From Bradyrhizobium sp. CB1717 (lineage in GTDB: Bacteria; Pseudomonadota; Alphaproteobacteria; Rhizobiales; Xanthobacteraceae): a stretch of DNA of 64,000 nt. Positions 26,560 to 34,676 of the stretch are shown here, piece by piece. Both the position numbers and the translations under genes were made by a program. The stretch covers positions 1,612,001 to 1,676,000 of the forward strand of contig NZ_CP121666.1 of assembly GCF_029714325.1 (NCBI RefSeq), given 5' to 3'. The notes under the pieces are model-generated. The model saw only the letters and a program-made list of their open reading frames with translations. It searched no databases and was not told where the DNA came from. Each line of letters starts with the position of its first letter. The stretch's first letter is position 1.

Positions 26560-27402
26560 TTAACGAACGGCCTCGATCGGCTCCGGCGCACCGCGCCGCA
26601 CTGCCAATACAATAAGTATGAGGCCGACAATAAGCATCGGGATCGACAACAGCATGCCCATGGTTAACCCGCCCCAGAGGTAGCCGAGCTGGACGTCCGG
26701 CTCGCGGAAATGCTCGCCGATGATCCGGGTCAGGCCGTAGATCAGGATGAAGCTGCCGAGGATGAGCCCCGGCCGCTTCAGGGCGCCGCGGCGGATCATC
26801 ACGGCGAGCACGATGAAGAGCAGCAGCCCCTCCATGCCTGCCTCGTAGAGCTGGCTCGGATGGCGCGGCACGTCACCGCCGGTCGGAAAGATCATGGCCC
26901 AGGGCAGGCTGGGGTCGGCAGCGCGGCCCCACAATTCGCCGTTGATGAAGTTGGTCAGCCGCACCAGAAAAATCCCGATCGGCGCGACGCCGCAGGTGAT
27001 GTCGCCGAGCGACAGGATCGAGATGCGGTTCTTCCGGGCGAACCACATCACCGCGACGACGCAACCGAGGAAGCCGCCATGGAAGGACATGCCGCCTTCC
27101 CACAATTTGAAGATGGCGGCCGGGTGCTCGATGAAGAAGGGCAGATTGTAGAACAGGACGTACCCGGTGCGGCCGCCGACGATGATGCCGAGCGTCACCC
27201 ACAGGATGAAATCGTCGATCTGCACCAGGCTGATCGGCGACGAGCCGGCCCACAGCTTGTCGTTCTTGATCAGTGCGCGGGCATAGAGCCAGCCGAACGT
27301 GATCCCGCAGATATAGCCAAGCGCATACCAGCGGATCGCAAACGGCCCGATCTGGAGTGCGATTGGACTGAACGAGGGAAAGTCGATGAGCAGAAAGGGC
27401 AT
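26560..27402 (-). CDS. lgt: Prolipoprotein diacylglyceryl transferase Lgt
   Basis: A 280-aa multi-pass inner membrane enzyme that moves diacylglycerol from phosphatidylglycerol to the lipobox Cys of prolipoproteins. Conserved parts are [11 protein letters not shown] (76-86), [12 protein letters not shown] (102-113) with H108, [13 protein letters not shown] (148-160), the signature HPSQLYE (181-187) and GEHFREPD. Seven membrane segments fit the known topology. It is 14 bases after the dienelactone hydrolase gene and 21 before the MidA-like gene, so all are probably one operon. PgsA, encoded at 2586-3203, makes its lipid donor. Confidence 0.96.
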   Translation of the reverse strand: MPFLLIDFPSFSPIALQIGPFAIRWYALGYICGITFGWLYARALIKNDKLWAGSSPISLVQIDDFILWVTLGIIVGGRTGYVLFYNLPFFIEHPAAIFKLWEGGMSFHGGFLGCVVAVMWFARKNRISILSLGDITCGVAPIGIFLVRLTNFINGELWGRAADPSLPWAMIFPTGGDVPRHPSQLYEAGMEGLLLFIVLAVMIRRGALKRPGLILGSFILIYGLTRIIGEHFREPDVQLGYLWGGLTMGMLLSIPMLIVGLILIVLAVRRGAPEPIEAVR

Positions 27403-27416
27403 CACGCCTTCTATGT

Positions 27417-28148
27417 CTAGACGAGATTGCGGCGATAGAGCGCCAGCAAACGCTCCCAGTGCCGCTCCGCGGCGTCGCGGTCGTAGACCGGACGCTTGGG
27501 AAAGGCAAAACCGTGATGCGTGCCTGGATAGATCTCGACCTCGGCTTTGGTCCCGGTCATGCCCTGCCTGACCTTTTCGATGATTTCGGTCGGCGCGTAG
27601 ATGTCGGTCTCCGCGCAGGCGAAATAGAGCTCGGCTTTGGTTTTGCTTGCTGCGAGATGCGGGCTGTCGTCCTGGTCGGTCGCAAGCTGCGTGCCGTAGA
27701 CCGAGGCGGCGGCCTTGACGCGGTCGGGGAAGTGCGTGGCGGCATTCACGGCGTAGCGTCCGCTCATGCAATAGCCGACGGTGCCGACGATCTCAGTGTT
27801 GGCGGCCGCCTGGCCCTCGGCATAGGTGAGCAGGGCGCGCGTGTCGTCCATGATCATGGGAATGGTGAGCGAGCCCATCAGCGCGAACATGCGCTTGCGC
27901 TCCGGCGCGTTCGGGTCGGCCGGCAGCGCGCCGAGCTCCATCACGCCGGAACGGTAATAGAGGTTCGGCAGCATCACGTAATAGCCTGATGTCGCGAACC
28001 GGCGCGCCATGTCGCGCAGCTCTTCGCGGATCGCCGGCGCATCCATGTAGAACAGGATGACCGGAAACGGTCCGCCGCGTTCGGGATGGCTGATGAAGGT
28101 TGCGGTGTGGCCGTCCTTGGTGGGAATCGCGATCTGCTGGTCGATCAT
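27417..28148 (-). CDS. Dienelactone hydrolase family protein
   Basis: A 243-aa alpha/beta hydrolase. The catalytic triad of dienelactone hydrolases is visible: Cys127 in [12 protein letters not shown], an Asp in ETDIYAP, and a His in GTHHGFAFP. The N-terminus [20 protein letters not shown] fits family starts. Its substrate is unknown; no chlorocatechol or beta-ketoadipate genes are nearby. It appears to lead the lgt-MidA-pgeF operon (14-base gap to lgt). ATG 28148 was chosen from the conserved start; upstream in-frame codons are not conserved-looking. Confidence 0.88.
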   Translation of the reverse strand: MIDQQIAIPTKDGHTATFISHPERGGPFPVILFYMDAPAIREELRDMARRFATSGYYVMLPNLYYRSGVMELGALPADPNAPERKRMFALMGSLTIPMIMDDTRALLTYAEGQAAANTEIVGTVGYCMSGRYAVNAATHFPDRVKAAASVYGTQLATDQDDSPHLAASKTKAELYFACAETDIYAPTEIIEKVRQGMTGTKAEVEIYPGTHHGFAFPKRPVYDRDAAERHWERLLALYRRNLV

Positions 28149-28316
28149 CTGATACGCCTTCTGATTCTTCTTATGCCGGGACGTTGAATACGATTGCAAG
28201 GAAACCGGGGCATGACAAGGATACCGCCGCTTCGCTCTTGAACCGTTCGGTGCGGATTGCCATTGTCTTTTCGAATGTTCGCGCAAAGTTTATCGCAAGG
28301 CCGCCAGGAGACCGAC

Positions 28317-28568
28317 ATGACCCAGACCAGCAACCGGTTTTTCGACGAGATCGGCCGCCTGATGAACGACGCCGCCGGTGCGGCTCAGGGCGTCAAGCGC
28401 GAGTTCGACACGGTGATGCGCACCCAGGCCGAAAAATTCCTGCGCGACATGGACCTCGTCAAGCGCGAGGAGTTCGAGGCGGTCAAGGACATGGCCCGCC
28501 TGGCGCGTGAAGAAAACGAGGCCCTGAAGGCGCGGATTGCTGCGCTGGAGGCCAAGCTCGGCGGGTGA
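28317..28568 (+). CDS. ubiK: UbiK-like accessory factor (BMFP family)
   Basis: An 83-aa protein of the BMFP/UbiK family: an amphipathic N-terminal helix (NRFFDEIGRLMNDAAGAAQG) and a C-terminal coiled coil from about 48 (KREEFEAVKDMARLAREENE, ending ALEAKLGG). In E. coli UbiK binds UbiJ and helps aerobic ubiquinone synthesis; Brucella BMFP fuses membranes in vitro. ATG 28317 has AGGAG seven bases upstream. It stands alone before a repeat. Confidence 0.85.
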   Translation: MTQTSNRFFDEIGRLMNDAAGAAQGVKREFDTVMRTQAEKFLRDMDLVKREEFEAVKDMARLAREENEALKARIAALEAKLGG

Positions 28569-28578
28569 CGCCTCCCGG

Positions 28579-28663
28579 CGTCATTCCGGGGCGATGCGAA
28601 GCATCGAACCCGGAATCTCGAGATTCCGGGTTCGGCCGCTGTCGCGACCGCCCCGGAATGACG
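28579..28663. repeat. Intergenic palindromic repeat, family E
   Basis: Outer arms CGTCATTCCGGGGCG and CGCCCCGGAATGACG; the inner hairpin has arms AACCCGGAATCTC and GAGATTCCGGGTT. A half copy (TCATTCCGGGGCG) is near 38484. Confidence 0.88.
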
Positions 28664-28828
28664 GCAGATCCGGTACCTTCCACCAGCCCATTCTCCTTGT
28701 CATTTCCGCATCTTCCGGGTAAAAGCCCGCCACGTCCGCGGCCCCCGCACCCCTGGAGGCTTGCTGTGGACCATGCCATGGGCCGCCTTGCGGCCCATTA
28801 ACTTTTGAAAAAACAAGGACTTAACGAC

Positions 28829-29554
28829 ATGGCGACGACCGTCAAGGAATTGAAGGCGACCGCACGTCCGAAGAGCGGCAAGGGGGCCGCCCGGGCTGAG
28901 CGTCGCGCCGGGAGAGTGCCCGGAGTGATCTATGGCAACAACCAGCCCCCCGTCACGATCTCGATCGAAGATCGTGAACTGCGCCAGCGCATCCTCGCCG
29001 GCCGGTTCCTGACCACGCTGGTCGACATCGATCTCGAGGGCAAGAAGCACCGCGTGATTCCGCGCGACTACCACCTCGATCCGGTCAAGGACTTCCCGAT
29101 CCATGTCGACTTCATGCGGCTCGGCGAAGGCGCCACCATCCGCATCAGCGTGCCCCTGCACGTGGTGAAGGCGGAAGGCTCCCCGGGCGTGAAGCGCGGC
29201 GGCACCGTCAACATCGTCGCCCACGCCATCGAGCTCGAATGCGGCGTCGAGAGCATCCCGCAGTACATCGAGGCCGATGTCGGCTCGCTCGAAATCGGTC
29301 ACTCGCTGCATCTGTCGGACGTCAAGCTGCCGGCCGGCGTGAAGGCGCTGACCCGCGAGGACGCGACCCTCGTGACCATCGTGCCGCCGTCCGGCTACGC
29401 CGAAGAGCAGAAGGCTGCGGCTGCAGCTGCTGCTGGTGGCGCGGCTCCGGCTGCGGGCGCTGCTGCTCCAGCGGCTGGCGCGGCTGCTCCGGCGGCTGGT
29501 GCTGCTGCTCCGGCGGCTGCCAAGGCGCCCGCCGGCGGCGACAAGAAGAAGTAA
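28829..29554 (+). CDS. rplY: 50S ribosomal protein bL25/general stress protein Ctc
   Basis: A 241-aa bL25 of the long Ctc type, which binds 5S rRNA. The N-terminal L25 domain (about 5-95; ELKATARPKSGKGAARAERR, then VPGVIYGNNQ) is followed by the beta-rich TL5/Ctc C-terminal domain (about 100-190). The tail is low-complexity with four tandem AAPAAGA-type units and a KKK end. Long Ala/Pro tails are common in Rhizobiales L25. ATG 28829 has AAGGA nine bases upstream. pth follows 58 bases downstream, the common rplY-pth-ychF order. Confidence 0.95.
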   Translation: MATTVKELKATARPKSGKGAARAERRAGRVPGVIYGNNQPPVTISIEDRELRQRILAGRFLTTLVDIDLEGKKHRVIPRDYHLDPVKDFPIHVDFMRLGEGATIRISVPLHVVKAEGSPGVKRGGTVNIVAHAIELECGVESIPQYIEADVGSLEIGHSLHLSDVKLPAGVKALTREDATLVTIVPPSGYAEEQKAAAAAAAGGAAPAAGAAAPAAGAAAPAAGAAAPAAAKAPAGGDKKK

Positions 29555-29566
29555 TCTCTCAAAGCT

Positions 29567-29591
29567 GGCGCGCGGTCTCTAGCCGCGCGCC
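29567..29591. other. Hairpin between rplY and pth
   Basis: Perfect 9-bp stem GGCGCGCGG at 29567-29575 and CCGCGCGCC at 29583-29591 with a 7-base loop, no T run. It may act as a 3' stabiliser or partial attenuator between rplY and pth. Confidence 0.6.
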
Positions 29592-29612
29592 GAGCGAGGG
29601 GCGCGCCGCGTC

Positions 29613-30218
29613 ATGCGACTCTTTGTTGGGCTCGGCAATCCCGGCGCGAAATACGCACGTAACCGGCACAATATCGGCTTCATGGCCGTCGACGAGATCG
29701 CGCGGCGTCATGGTTTCTCGCCATGGCGCCGTCGTTTTCAGGGCGAGACCTCGGAAGGGGCGCTGGGCACTGAGCGCGTGATCCTGCTCAAGCCGACGAC
29801 CTACATGAACGACTCCGGTCGCGCAGTGCAGGAGGCGGCGAGCTTCTTCAAGATCGCGCCGGGCGACGTCACCGTGTTCCACGATGAGCTCGAACTGCCG
29901 CCGGGCAAGGTGCGGGTGAAGATCGGCGGCGGCATCGCCGGCCACAACGGCCTGCGCTCGATCTCGGCGCATATCGGCAACGACTATCGCCGGGTGCGGC
30001 TCGGCATCGGTCATCCCGGCGTCAAGGAAATGGTGCACGGCCACGTGCTGTCGGACTTCGCCAAGGCCGACAACGAATGGGTGGCGACGCTCTGCGACGC
30101 GGTCGCCGAGCATGCCGCACTGATCGCCAAGGGCACGGACGCAACCTTTGCCAACAGGGTGCATCTTGCCATGCAGGCGAAGGGATTTTTGACCAAGGAC
30201 GAGAACGGCAAGGAATAG
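29613..30218 (+). CDS. pth: Peptidyl-tRNA hydrolase
   Basis: A 201-aa Pth that releases tRNA from prematurely dropped peptidyl-tRNA. Catalytic residues are readable: N9 and H19 in [20 protein letters not shown], and Asp in [13 protein letters not shown]. The motif [12 protein letters not shown] completes the family pattern. It lies between rplY and ychF on the same strand. A GGCTTG-type palindrome fragment and a family D repeat follow. Confidence 0.95.
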   Translation: MRLFVGLGNPGAKYARNRHNIGFMAVDEIARRHGFSPWRRRFQGETSEGALGTERVILLKPTTYMNDSGRAVQEAASFFKIAPGDVTVFHDELELPPGKVRVKIGGGIAGHNGLRSISAHIGNDYRRVRLGIGHPGVKEMVHGHVLSDFAKADNEWVATLCDAVAEHAALIAKGTDATFANRVHLAMQAKGFLTKDENGKE

Positions 30219-30271
30219 CACCTGTCATCGCCGGACTTGATCCGGCGATCCATCGTTCGAAGTGATGAATG

Positions 30272-30354
30272 CGTAGGGTGGGTTAGCCGAAGGCGTAACC
30301 CACCATGTCACGGCAAGGAAATTGGTGGGTTACGCTTCGCTAACCCACCCTACG
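30272..30354. repeat. Intergenic inverted repeat, family D
   Basis: Arms CGTAGGGTGGGTTAGC and its complement GCTAACCCACCCTACG. The right end (CTACGAGGACC) runs straight into the ribosome binding site of ychF, so the repeat end supplies part of GAGG. Confidence 0.88.
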
Positions 30355-30363
30355 AGGACCACC

Positions 30364-31461
30364 ATGGGATTCAAATGCGGGATCGTCGGGTTGCCCAATG
30401 TCGGCAAGTCGACCTTGTTCAATGCGCTGACCGAGACGGCCGCGGCGCAGGCTGCGAACTATCCGTTCTGCACCATCGAGCCGAATGTCGGTGAGGTCGC
30501 CGTGCCCGATCCGCGGCTCGACAAGCTCGCGGCGATCGCCAAGTCGGGCCAGATCATCCCGACCCGGCTGACCTTCGTCGACATCGCCGGTCTCGTCCGC
30601 GGTGCCTCCAAGGGTGAAGGCCTCGGCAACCAGTTTTTGGCCAACATCCGCGAGGTCGACGCCATCGCGCATGTCGTGCGCTGCTTCGAGGATTCCGACA
30701 TCACCCATGTCGAGGGCAAGATCGCCCCGCTCGCCGACATCGAGACCATCGAGACCGAGCTGATGCTCGCCGACCTCGACAGCCTCGAGAAGCGCGTCGA
30801 CAACCTCACCAAGAAGGCCAAGGGCAACGACAAGGACGCCAAGGAGCAGCTCGACCTCGTCAACCGCACCCTGGTGCTGCTGCGCGACGGCAAGCCCGCG
30901 CGCCTCGTCGAGCGCAAGGCCGAGGAGGAGCGCGCCTTCTCGATGCTCGGCCTCTTGTCATCCAAGCCCGTGCTCTATGTCTGCAACGTCGAGGAAGGCT
31001 CGGCCGCGACCGGCAACGCCTTCTCCAAGGCGGTCGAGGAGCAGGCGGCAAAGGAAGGCGCCGTCGCCGTCGTCATCTCCGCCAAGATCGAATCCGAGAT
31101 CGCGACGATCTCGCGTGAAGAGCGCGCCGACTTCCTGGAGACGCTGGGTCTTGAAGAGGCCGGCCTCGACCGCCTGATCCGCGCCGGCTACTCGCTGCTC
31201 CAGCTCATCACCTATTTCACCGTGGGACCGAAGGAAGCGCGCGCCTGGACCATCCATCGCGGCACCAAGGCGCCGGGCGCGGCCGGTGTGATCCACACCG
31301 ATTTCGAGAAAGGCTTCATCCGCGCCGAGACCATTGCGTATGAGGATTACGTCGCGCTGAACGGCGAAGCCGGCGCCCGCGATGCCGGCAAGCTCCGCCT
31401 CGAAGGCAAGGAATACGTCGTCGCCGACGGCGACGTGATGCATTTCCGGTTCAATACGTAA
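30364..31461 (+). CDS. ychF: Redox/stress-linked P-loop NTPase YchF
   Basis: A 365-aa Obg-family NTPase. G1 is GLPNVGKST near residues 9-17, G3 DIAGLVRG, and the G4 position reads NVEE instead of NKxD, the change that makes YchF/OLA1 prefer ATP. The coiled helical domain (about 130-200) and the C-terminal TGS domain ([18 protein letters not shown]) are present. It binds ribosomes and influences catalase and stress responses in other bacteria. It follows pth, as in most proteobacteria. Confidence 0.96.
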   Translation: MGFKCGIVGLPNVGKSTLFNALTETAAAQAANYPFCTIEPNVGEVAVPDPRLDKLAAIAKSGQIIPTRLTFVDIAGLVRGASKGEGLGNQFLANIREVDAIAHVVRCFEDSDITHVEGKIAPLADIETIETELMLADLDSLEKRVDNLTKKAKGNDKDAKEQLDLVNRTLVLLRDGKPARLVERKAEEERAFSMLGLLSSKPVLYVCNVEEGSAATGNAFSKAVEEQAAKEGAVAVVISAKIESEIATISREERADFLETLGLEEAGLDRLIRAGYSLLQLITYFTVGPKEARAWTIHRGTKAPGAAGVIHTDFEKGFIRAETIAYEDYVALNGEAGARDAGKLRLEGKEYVVADGDVMHFRFNT

Positions 31462-31478
31462 GCCGCAAAGAGCGGCCT

Positions 31479-31569
31479 CGTAGGGTGGGCAAAGCGAAGC
31501 GTGCCCACCACATCTCTCTCAAATCGAAGAATGGTGGGCACGGCGCAGTGCGCCTTTGCCCACCCTACG
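31479..31569. repeat. Intergenic inverted repeat, family D
   Basis: Arms CGTAGGGTGGGCAAAGCG and complement CTTTGCCCACCCTACG; third family D copy in the window, 18 bases after the ychF stop. Confidence 0.88.
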
Positions 31570-31599
31570 AGGCCGGTGATTACGGCACCCGCGCCCGCC

Positions 31600-31896
31600 T
31601 CACCGCATCCCGCCGCCCTGGTCCCGGATCGCGCCGAGATGCTCGTTGATGCGGAAGACGATCAGGATCAGCTCCGCGACGATGCGCGAGAACACGATCC
31701 CGACCACGACGCTCGCGATCGACGACAGCAGCACCAGGAAGCCGCCGAACGGGCTGATCGCCATTGCAGCGAGGCCGGAGAAGATGCCCGAGAGGCCGAA
31801 CAGGCAGATCAGCGCGATCACCAGCCAGTAGAAGGTCTTGATGATCGTCGGCGTGATGAAGCGGTCCCATTGGAACAGGTCGCTGAATGAAAACAT
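31600..31896 (-). CDS. DUF4282 domain membrane protein
   Basis: A 98-aa protein with two membrane segments (IIKTFYWLVIALICLFGLSG, about 20-40, and LVLLSSIASVVVGIVFSRIV, about 53-75). The start FSFSDLFQWDRFITP and end ELILIVFRINEHL match DUF4282, whose function is unknown. ATG 31896 follows GGGGAGAG; an in-frame Met four residues upstream is less well placed. It is convergent with ychF. Confidence 0.82.
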   Translation of the reverse strand: MFSFSDLFQWDRFITPTIIKTFYWLVIALICLFGLSGIFSGLAAMAISPFGGFLVLLSSIASVVVGIVFSRIVAELILIVFRINEHLGAIRDQGGGMR

Positions 31897-32062
31897 GGCT
31901 CTCCCCAAGCAAATCGGGACGTCAAATCGGGTTTCGGCTGCCGATCGATCCGACTCAAATCAACGCCGATCCCCCGTATGTAGCACGAGCCATGCGGGAC
32001 GGCGGGTTGAGATTGCCGCAAAGTGCGGCCACAATCTGTCATTCCCGCAAAGCTTTCCCAAG

Positions 32063-32515
32063 ATGACCCTGACCTTCGAAGATTTCCCTCCCGGCCGGTT
32101 CGGAACGTTCGGCCCGCGCCATGTCACCCGCGACGAGATTCTGGCCTTCGCCGCCGAGTTCGATCCGCAGCCGATGCACCTCGACGAGGAGGCAGCCAGC
32201 AAGAGCATGCTGCGCGGCCTGTCCGGCTCGGGCTGGCACCTCTGCTCGCTGATGATGCGGATGATGGCCGACGGTTTCATCACCCGCGCCGCGTCACTGG
32301 GGTCTCCCGGCGTCGACGAGGTGCGCTGGTTGTCACCTCTGCGCCCCGGTGACGATCTCACGCTCGATGTCGACGTGCTGGAGGCGCGGGTCTCGAAGAG
32401 CCGCCCCGGGCTCGGCATCGTCAAGTTCAAGTGCACCGCGCGCAACGCCGCGGGGCAGGCGCTCGCCGAGATGACCTCGCCGATCCTGATCAAGCGGCGC
32501 GAGGGAGCGGTCTGA
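32063..32515 (+). CDS. MaoC-like hot-dog dehydratase, first of a pair
   Basis: A 150-aa (R)-specific enoyl-CoA hydratase-type protein. The hydratase motif with Asp and His is present in FAAEFDPQPMHLDEEAA (about 32-48), followed by LSGSGWHLCSLMMRMM. Such proteins hydrate enoyl-CoA for polyester or fatty acid pathways, often as heterodimers. Its TGA overlaps the ATG of a second MaoC protein by one base (TGATG), which suggests that the two paralogues form one complex. The longer frame upstream is not supported by a ribosome site. Confidence 0.9.
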   Translation: MTLTFEDFPPGRFGTFGPRHVTRDEILAFAAEFDPQPMHLDEEAASKSMLRGLSGSGWHLCSLMMRMMADGFITRAASLGSPGVDEVRWLSPLRPGDDLTLDVDVLEARVSKSRPGLGIVKFKCTARNAAGQALAEMTSPILIKRREGAV

Positions 32516-32994
32516 TGCGGTTCTTCGAAGACATCGCGATCGGACAGCGCCGCGAGATCGGCGCCTATACGTTCACGGCGGAGTCCATCAAGACGTTCGC
32601 CGCGAAGTTCGATCCGCAGCGCTTTCACCTCGACGAGGAGGAAGGCAAGAACTCGCTGTTCGGCGGGCTCGCGGCCTCGGGCTGGCATGTCGGCTCGGCC
32701 TGCATGAGCCTGCTTGTCGCCGACGGCCAACGTCTGGCACGCGAGGCCGCAGCGCGCGGCGAGGAGGTCGCGGTCTGGGGGCCGTCGCCGGGCTTTCGCG
32801 ACCTGCGCTGGATCAGGCCTGTGCTCGCCGGCGACACCGTCTCTTACGTCAACGAAGTCATCGACAAGCGCAGCTCCGCCTCGCGTCCCGGCTGGGGCAT
32901 TTTGACGGCCCGCACCACCGGCACCAACCAGCGCGGCGAGGAGGTCTACTCCGTCACCGCAAGTGCCTTCGTGCCGCTGCGAAAGGGCGCGTAG
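32515..32994 (+). CDS. MaoC-like hot-dog dehydratase, second of a pair
   Basis: A 159-aa paralogue of the preceding protein. It keeps the hydratase segment FAAKFDPQRFHLDEEEG (about 28-44) and the following LAASGWHVGSACMSLLVA. Similarity extends over the whole length (for example FRDLRWIRPVLAGDTVSY against DEVRWLSPLRPGDDLTL), so a tandem duplication is likely. Both members retain the Asp-His pair, unlike some pairs in which one half is degenerate. The natural substrate is unknown. Confidence 0.9.
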   Translation: MRFFEDIAIGQRREIGAYTFTAESIKTFAAKFDPQRFHLDEEEGKNSLFGGLAASGWHVGSACMSLLVADGQRLAREAAARGEEVAVWGPSPGFRDLRWIRPVLAGDTVSYVNEVIDKRSSASRPGWGILTARTTGTNQRGEEVYSVTASAFVPLRKGA

Positions 32995-33017
32995 TTTAGA
33001 ATCGATCGAGCGATTGC

Positions 33018-33170
33018 TCTTCTTCCCTTCTCCCCTTGCGGGAGAAGGTGGCGCGAAGCGCCGGATGAGGGGTTCTCTCCGCGAACGCGCCTGCCGAGAC
33101 AGACCCCTCACCCAAGCGAGTTTGCGTCCACCTGCGTCGCTGCCCTCTCCCACAAGGGGCGAGGGCGCAG
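33018..33170. repeat. Intergenic REP-like repeat, family A (paired halves)
   Basis: Left half CTTCTCCCCTTGCGGGAGAAG with GGCGCGAAGCGCC and GGATGAGGGG; right half CCCCTCACCC and CCCTCTCCCACAAGGGG. Same arrangement as the copy at 10156-10316. The rest of 32995-33398 holds the promoter of the 48-aa gene. Confidence 0.85.
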
Positions 33171-33349
33171 CAATGCGCATCCCGCGCGTTGCTAGATTGT
33201 CATGGGGAGGGGAACACTGCCGGATCCAGAAACCAACCAACTGTTGCCCGCGCGCTATGGACGCTGTTCGGACCGGCTGCCATAAGCCTGCGCAACATGG
33301 TTACCGCGAAGCAATTGCCGGAACCATCAAGTTGCTAACCAATTATGAA

Positions 33350-33387
33350 CCTGTCGCTGTCTATTTGAACGAATAGACAGAGACAGG
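33350..33387 (+). promoter_or_regulatory. Long hairpin in the leader of the 48-aa membrane protein gene
   Basis: Nested arms: CCTGTC at 33350-33355 with GACAGG at 33382-33387, and CTGTCTATT at 33357-33365 with AATAGACAG at 33372-33380, separated by one mismatch (G/A) and closed by loop TGAACG. It ends 11 bases before ATG 33399, just upstream of the ribosome site. It could be an operator or an RNA structure that controls translation. Confidence 0.75.
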
Positions 33388-33398
33388 GGACGAGGACC

Positions 33399-33545
33399 AT
33401 GGCTGACCGCGGCGCACTCAAGTTTGTTGGATTTATCTTTGCGACCGCGACGCTGGCCGTGATGCTGGTCGCCGGCATGGTGGTGAAGGGCTATGCCGAC
33501 GGCGGCTACACCCTGGAAGCCTCGACCGTGGACGCTGACCGGTAA
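33399..33545 (+). CDS. 48-aa single-span membrane protein of unknown function
   Basis: A short gene (ATG 33399, TAA 33543-33545) with ribosome site CGAGGACC. The product starts MADRGALKFVGFIFATATLA and has one membrane segment at about residues 8-29, then a short polar tail GYADGGYTLEASTVDADR. Codon use fits neighbouring genes. Similar 45-50 residue proteins occur in other Bradyrhizobium genomes as far as I recall, without known function. It sits behind a striking hairpin and faces a 45-aa gene on the other strand. Confidence 0.7.
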   Translation: MADRGALKFVGFIFATATLAVMLVAGMVVKGYADGGYTLEASTVDADR

Positions 33546-33561
33546 CGGTCTGTTAAAGTTC

Positions 33562-33578
33562 CGGGGCTCTCAGCCCCG
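33562..33578. terminator. Hairpin between two convergent small genes
   Basis: CGGGGCT at 33562-33568 pairs with AGCCCCG at 33572-33578 around loop CTC. It lies 16 bases after one stop and 2 bases before the other, so it may end both transcripts; T runs are poor. Confidence 0.5.
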
Positions 33579-33580
33579 CC

Positions 33581-33718
33581 TCAGCGGCTATAGACGAACG
33601 CCAGCACCGCGATCGCAACCGCCAGCAATCCGACAAAGCGCAGCATGATCGTGCCGAACTGGTTCGGCGCGGGCCGCAGCGGTATGGGGTCCGTGGTGTC
33701 GGGCCGAATGCTTTCCAT
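33581..33718 (-). CDS. 45-aa single-span membrane protein of unknown function
   Basis: A short minus-strand gene (ATG 33718, TGA 33583-33581). The product begins MESIRPDTTDPIPLRPAPNQ and ends with a membrane segment LRFVGLLAVAIAVLAFVYSR, so it is a tail-anchored type protein with the soluble Pro-rich part first. The third positions are GC-rich as in real genes here. No clear ribosome site is visible (GGGGACATGTCAG precedes the ATG). Confidence 0.55.
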   Translation of the reverse strand: MESIRPDTTDPIPLRPAPNQFGTIMLRFVGLLAVAIAVLAFVYSR

Positions 33719-33805
33719 CTGACATGTCCCCTGAGCCCGGCCGCGACGGCACGGGCGCTTGGCATTGGTCGCCGGGGAGCGGCGGAGGGTTCAAAAGTAC
33801 ACCCT

Positions 33806-33942
33806 CGTGTCCCGGACGCGCTGCAGCGTGCAGCGCTGCTGCGCAGAGCCGGGCTCCATCGCGCCGCGTGTTCATCCTGACTGTGGGCCCCGGCTCTGCG
33901 GCGCGTCACTGCGTGCCGCACCGCGTCCGGGGCACGAGACAT
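33806..33942. repeat. Intergenic inverted repeat, family F
   Basis: Imperfect arms: GTGTCCCGGACGCG with its complement CGCGTCCGGGGCAC, and inner GCGCAGAGCCGGG with CCCCGGCTCTGCGGC. Single copy in this window; the type is frequent between Bradyrhizobium genes by general knowledge. Confidence 0.75.
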
Positions 33943-33953
33943 CCCCACAAATC

Positions 33954-33987
33954 AAAACCGCCGCGCCCCCTTCCGGGAACGCGGCGG
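33954..33987 (-). terminator. Intrinsic terminator for the gene at 34011-34433
   Basis: Read on the minus strand, CCGCCGCG and CGCGGCGG (33980-33987 and 33958-33965) form an 8-bp stem around a 14-base loop, followed by TTTTGAT. Confidence 0.75.
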
Positions 33988-34010
33988 CCAATGACGCTTG
34001 AGACCAGCGA

Positions 34011-34433
34011 TCAGCTGTTGCGCAGGCCGTCGGCGGCGCGCTTCCACTGCGCGACGTTGTCGGCGATCATGCGGGTCGACTTCATCGCGGCCTGGCTGAG
34101 CTGGGCGTAGCCGGAGATCTCGCGCTGGACGCGCTGGCCTTCGGCATGGAGCAGGTCACGCAGGCTCTCGAGCTCGGAGATCAGATTCTCGATCTCGGCG
34201 AGGGAGGTGCCAGCGACGCGCTGAATCAGCGAGTTGACATTGGTGACGGTCGCTTCCGCGCTCGCATCGAGCGGCGGCGCGTCGGTGGTCGACGCCGGAC
34301 GGCGCAGATAGGCGATGTCGTTGCGGACGAAATCACGGATGCCGGCTTCGACCTCGGTTACCGCGGCGAGATTGCTGTCGACGGCGGTCTCGGTCTCGGC
34401 GGCCTCGATCTTTTCCGGACGAATGGCGTTCAT
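34011..34433 (-). CDS. Phasin-like helical protein of unknown function
   Basis: A 140-aa, mostly helical cytoplasmic protein without membrane segments. The C-terminal 70 residues (SLIQRVAGTSLAEIENLISE, LESLRDLLHAEGQRVQREIS, then GYAQLSQAAMKSTRMIADNV) form amphipathic helices that resemble phasins or methyl-accepting coiled coils. I infer a phasin-like or structural role only weakly. ATG 34433 is the first Met of a plausible start (MNAIRPEKIEAAE) and follows GGGGAAC. An intrinsic terminator follows, so it is probably monocistronic. Confidence 0.65.
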   Translation of the reverse strand: MNAIRPEKIEAAETETAVDSNLAAVTEVEAGIRDFVRNDIAYLRRPASTTDAPPLDASAEATVTNVNSLIQRVAGTSLAEIENLISELESLRDLLHAEGQRVQREISGYAQLSQAAMKSTRMIADNVAQWKRAADGLRNS

Positions 34434-34676
34434 CGTTGTTCCCCTGTTCGCGTTGAGCGCAGCGCGAGTGTCCCCCGCACGACGAATTCGGTCAGCCCGA
34501 CTAGGGCGTCGGATTTTGACCGCAACTTGGCCGAGATACGGCAAGGGCGGACGATTCGGGGGCTTTGCCGTGGCGTATGGTTAGGGGAGTCTTAACGGCG
34601 GAGGCGCGGCGAGGCGAATGCGCGGCTCGGCCGGTGCTTCGCTCCCTCGCCCCGCTTGCGGGGAGAGGCGAAGATA

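Noticed and set aside
26560..27771. A longer start for lgt upstream of 27402
   Set aside because: The extra 123 residues are the antisense-free but out-of-frame part of the dienelactone hydrolase gene; the family start [20 protein letters not shown] fits 27402.
33018..33170. Rho-independent terminators in the REP-like units
   Set aside because: Hairpins are strong, but T runs are missing and the units are double and long, so they are listed as repeats.
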